The position numbers and the translations under genes were made by a program. A stretch of 5,945 bases of DNA from Alphaproteobacteria bacterium (GTDB taxonomy: Bacteria > Pseudomonadota > Alphaproteobacteria > SP197): positions 1-5,945 of the forward strand of contig JAJEBJ010000407.1 of the NCBI GenBank assembly GCA_022822575.1. The letters run 5' to 3'. The notes under the pieces are model-generated. The model was given only the letters and a program-made list of their open reading frames with translations, had not been told where the DNA came from and made no database searches. Numbering within the stretch: the first letter of the stretch is position 1; each line of letters opens with the position of its first letter. This document shows, piece by piece, positions 5,402 to 5,945 of the stretch.

Positions 5402-5945
5402 TCAATAGGACCTGGGGAGGCCCAGAACATGCTGGGCGATGAAGCTCAGGATCAGGTTGGGCGAGATGGGCGCGGTGCGCGACAGGCGCGCCTCGCGCCA
5501 CTTGCGCTCGATGTCGTACTCGCGGGCGAAGGCGAAGCCGCCATGGGCCGTGAAGCAGGCCTCGGCACAGTCCCAGGCCGCCTTCGACGAGAGATAGCGC
5601 GCCATGTTGGCCTCGGCGCCGCAGGGCTCGCCCGCATCGAAGAGCGCCGTGGCCCTGCGCACCATCAGTTCGGCCGCCTCGAGATGCGTGTGGGCCTCGG
5701 CGATCGGGAACTGAATGCCCTGGTTCTGGCCGATGGGCCGGCCGAACACGACGCGCTCGTTGGCGTAGGCCACGGCCTTGTCGACAAAGTAGCGGCCGTT
5801 GCCGATCGCCTCCGATGCCGTCAGGCAACGCTCGGCATTCATGCCGTCGAGGATGTAGCGAAAGCCCCGGCCTTCCTCGCCGATCACCGCATCGTGGGGC
5901 ACCAGGACGTTGTCGAAGAACACCTCGGTGGTGCTGTGATTGACC
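5402..5945 (-). CDS. Acyl-CoA dehydrogenase family protein, C-terminal part (cut by window edge)
   Basis: About 180 C-terminal residues are visible, ending at a TGA (5404-5402); the N-terminal and most of the middle domain lie beyond base 5945. The frame is open to the edge (VNHSTTEVFFDNVLVP), and that segment is the typical end of the middle beta domain, so the GTG at 5923 is not a start. The C-terminal helical domain is complete: GMNAERCLTASEAIG, NERVVFGRPIGQNQGIQFPIAEAH (FAD/tetramer contact region), FTAHGGFAFAREYDIERKWREARL and a closing VLGLPRSY. The family forms a double bond between C2 and C3 of an acyl-CoA using FAD and passes electrons to electron-transfer flavoprotein. The usual catalytic Glu position after the WREAR segment holds Pro (RTAPISPN), while Glu in NAERC (codon 5833-5831) matches the alternative base of isovaleryl-CoA and long-chain dehydrogenases. 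The substrate is unknown. It runs in the same direction as the oxygenase gene. Confidence 0.92.
   Translation of the reverse strand, partial: VNHSTTEVFFDNVLVPHDAVIGEEGRGFRYILDGMNAERCLTASEAIGNGRYFVDKAVAYANERVVFGRPIGQNQGIQFPIAEAHTHLEAAELMVRRATALFDAGEPCGAEANMARYLSSKAAWDCAEACFTAHGGFAFAREYDIERKWREARLSRTAPISPNLILSFIAQHVLGLPRSY

Noticed and set aside
5250..5828. Open frame extending the Rieske protein by 193 residues toward its N-terminus
   Set aside because: It overlaps the acyl-CoA dehydrogenase gene in another frame on the same strand, has no family resemblance, and a good ribosome site precedes the ATG at 5249.

Overview
The window is GC-rich, densely coding DNA. Its codon use and gene families fit a Pseudomonadota genome, most likely an alphaproteobacterium; this is an inference from style and composition, as no marker gene is present. 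There are six protein genes, two of them cut by the window edges. I see no RNA gene, insertion sequence, CRISPR array or long repeat.

Layout. On the + strand, bases 1-851 hold most of an ARPP-1 / DUF6569-type protein whose N-terminus lies outside the window. A 210-base convergent gap (852-1061) contains one good inverted repeat and no gene. Everything else is on the - strand, transcribed from right to left: the C-terminal part of an acyl-CoA dehydrogenase (5945-5402), a Rieske non-heme-iron oxygenase alpha subunit (5249-4131), a GT1-type glycosyltransferase (3987-2698), a small cupin (2701-2363) and an exported protein of unknown function (2366-1062).

How the genes may work together. The glycosyltransferase, cupin and exported-protein genes are joined by two 4-base ATGA stop/start overlaps, so they very probably form one translationally coupled unit. 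The dehydrogenase and oxygenase genes lie upstream in the same direction, with gaps of 152 and 143 bases, and may or may not share the transcript. An alpha,beta-dehydrogenase, an oxygenase, a sugar transferase, a cupin and a secreted or periplasmic protein together suggest oxidation followed by glycosylation of a small lipophilic or aromatic molecule. The substrate cannot be read from the sequence, and no ferredoxin or reductase partner for the oxygenase is in view.

Most notable details: the glycosyltransferase appears to lack both the usual GT1 N-terminal catalytic His and the Gln of the sugar-binding Asp-Gln pair; the Rieske enzyme has Glu where most relatives have the inter-subunit bridging Asp; and the dehydrogenase has Pro at the usual catalytic Glu position but a Glu at the alternative position known from isovaleryl-CoA dehydrogenase.
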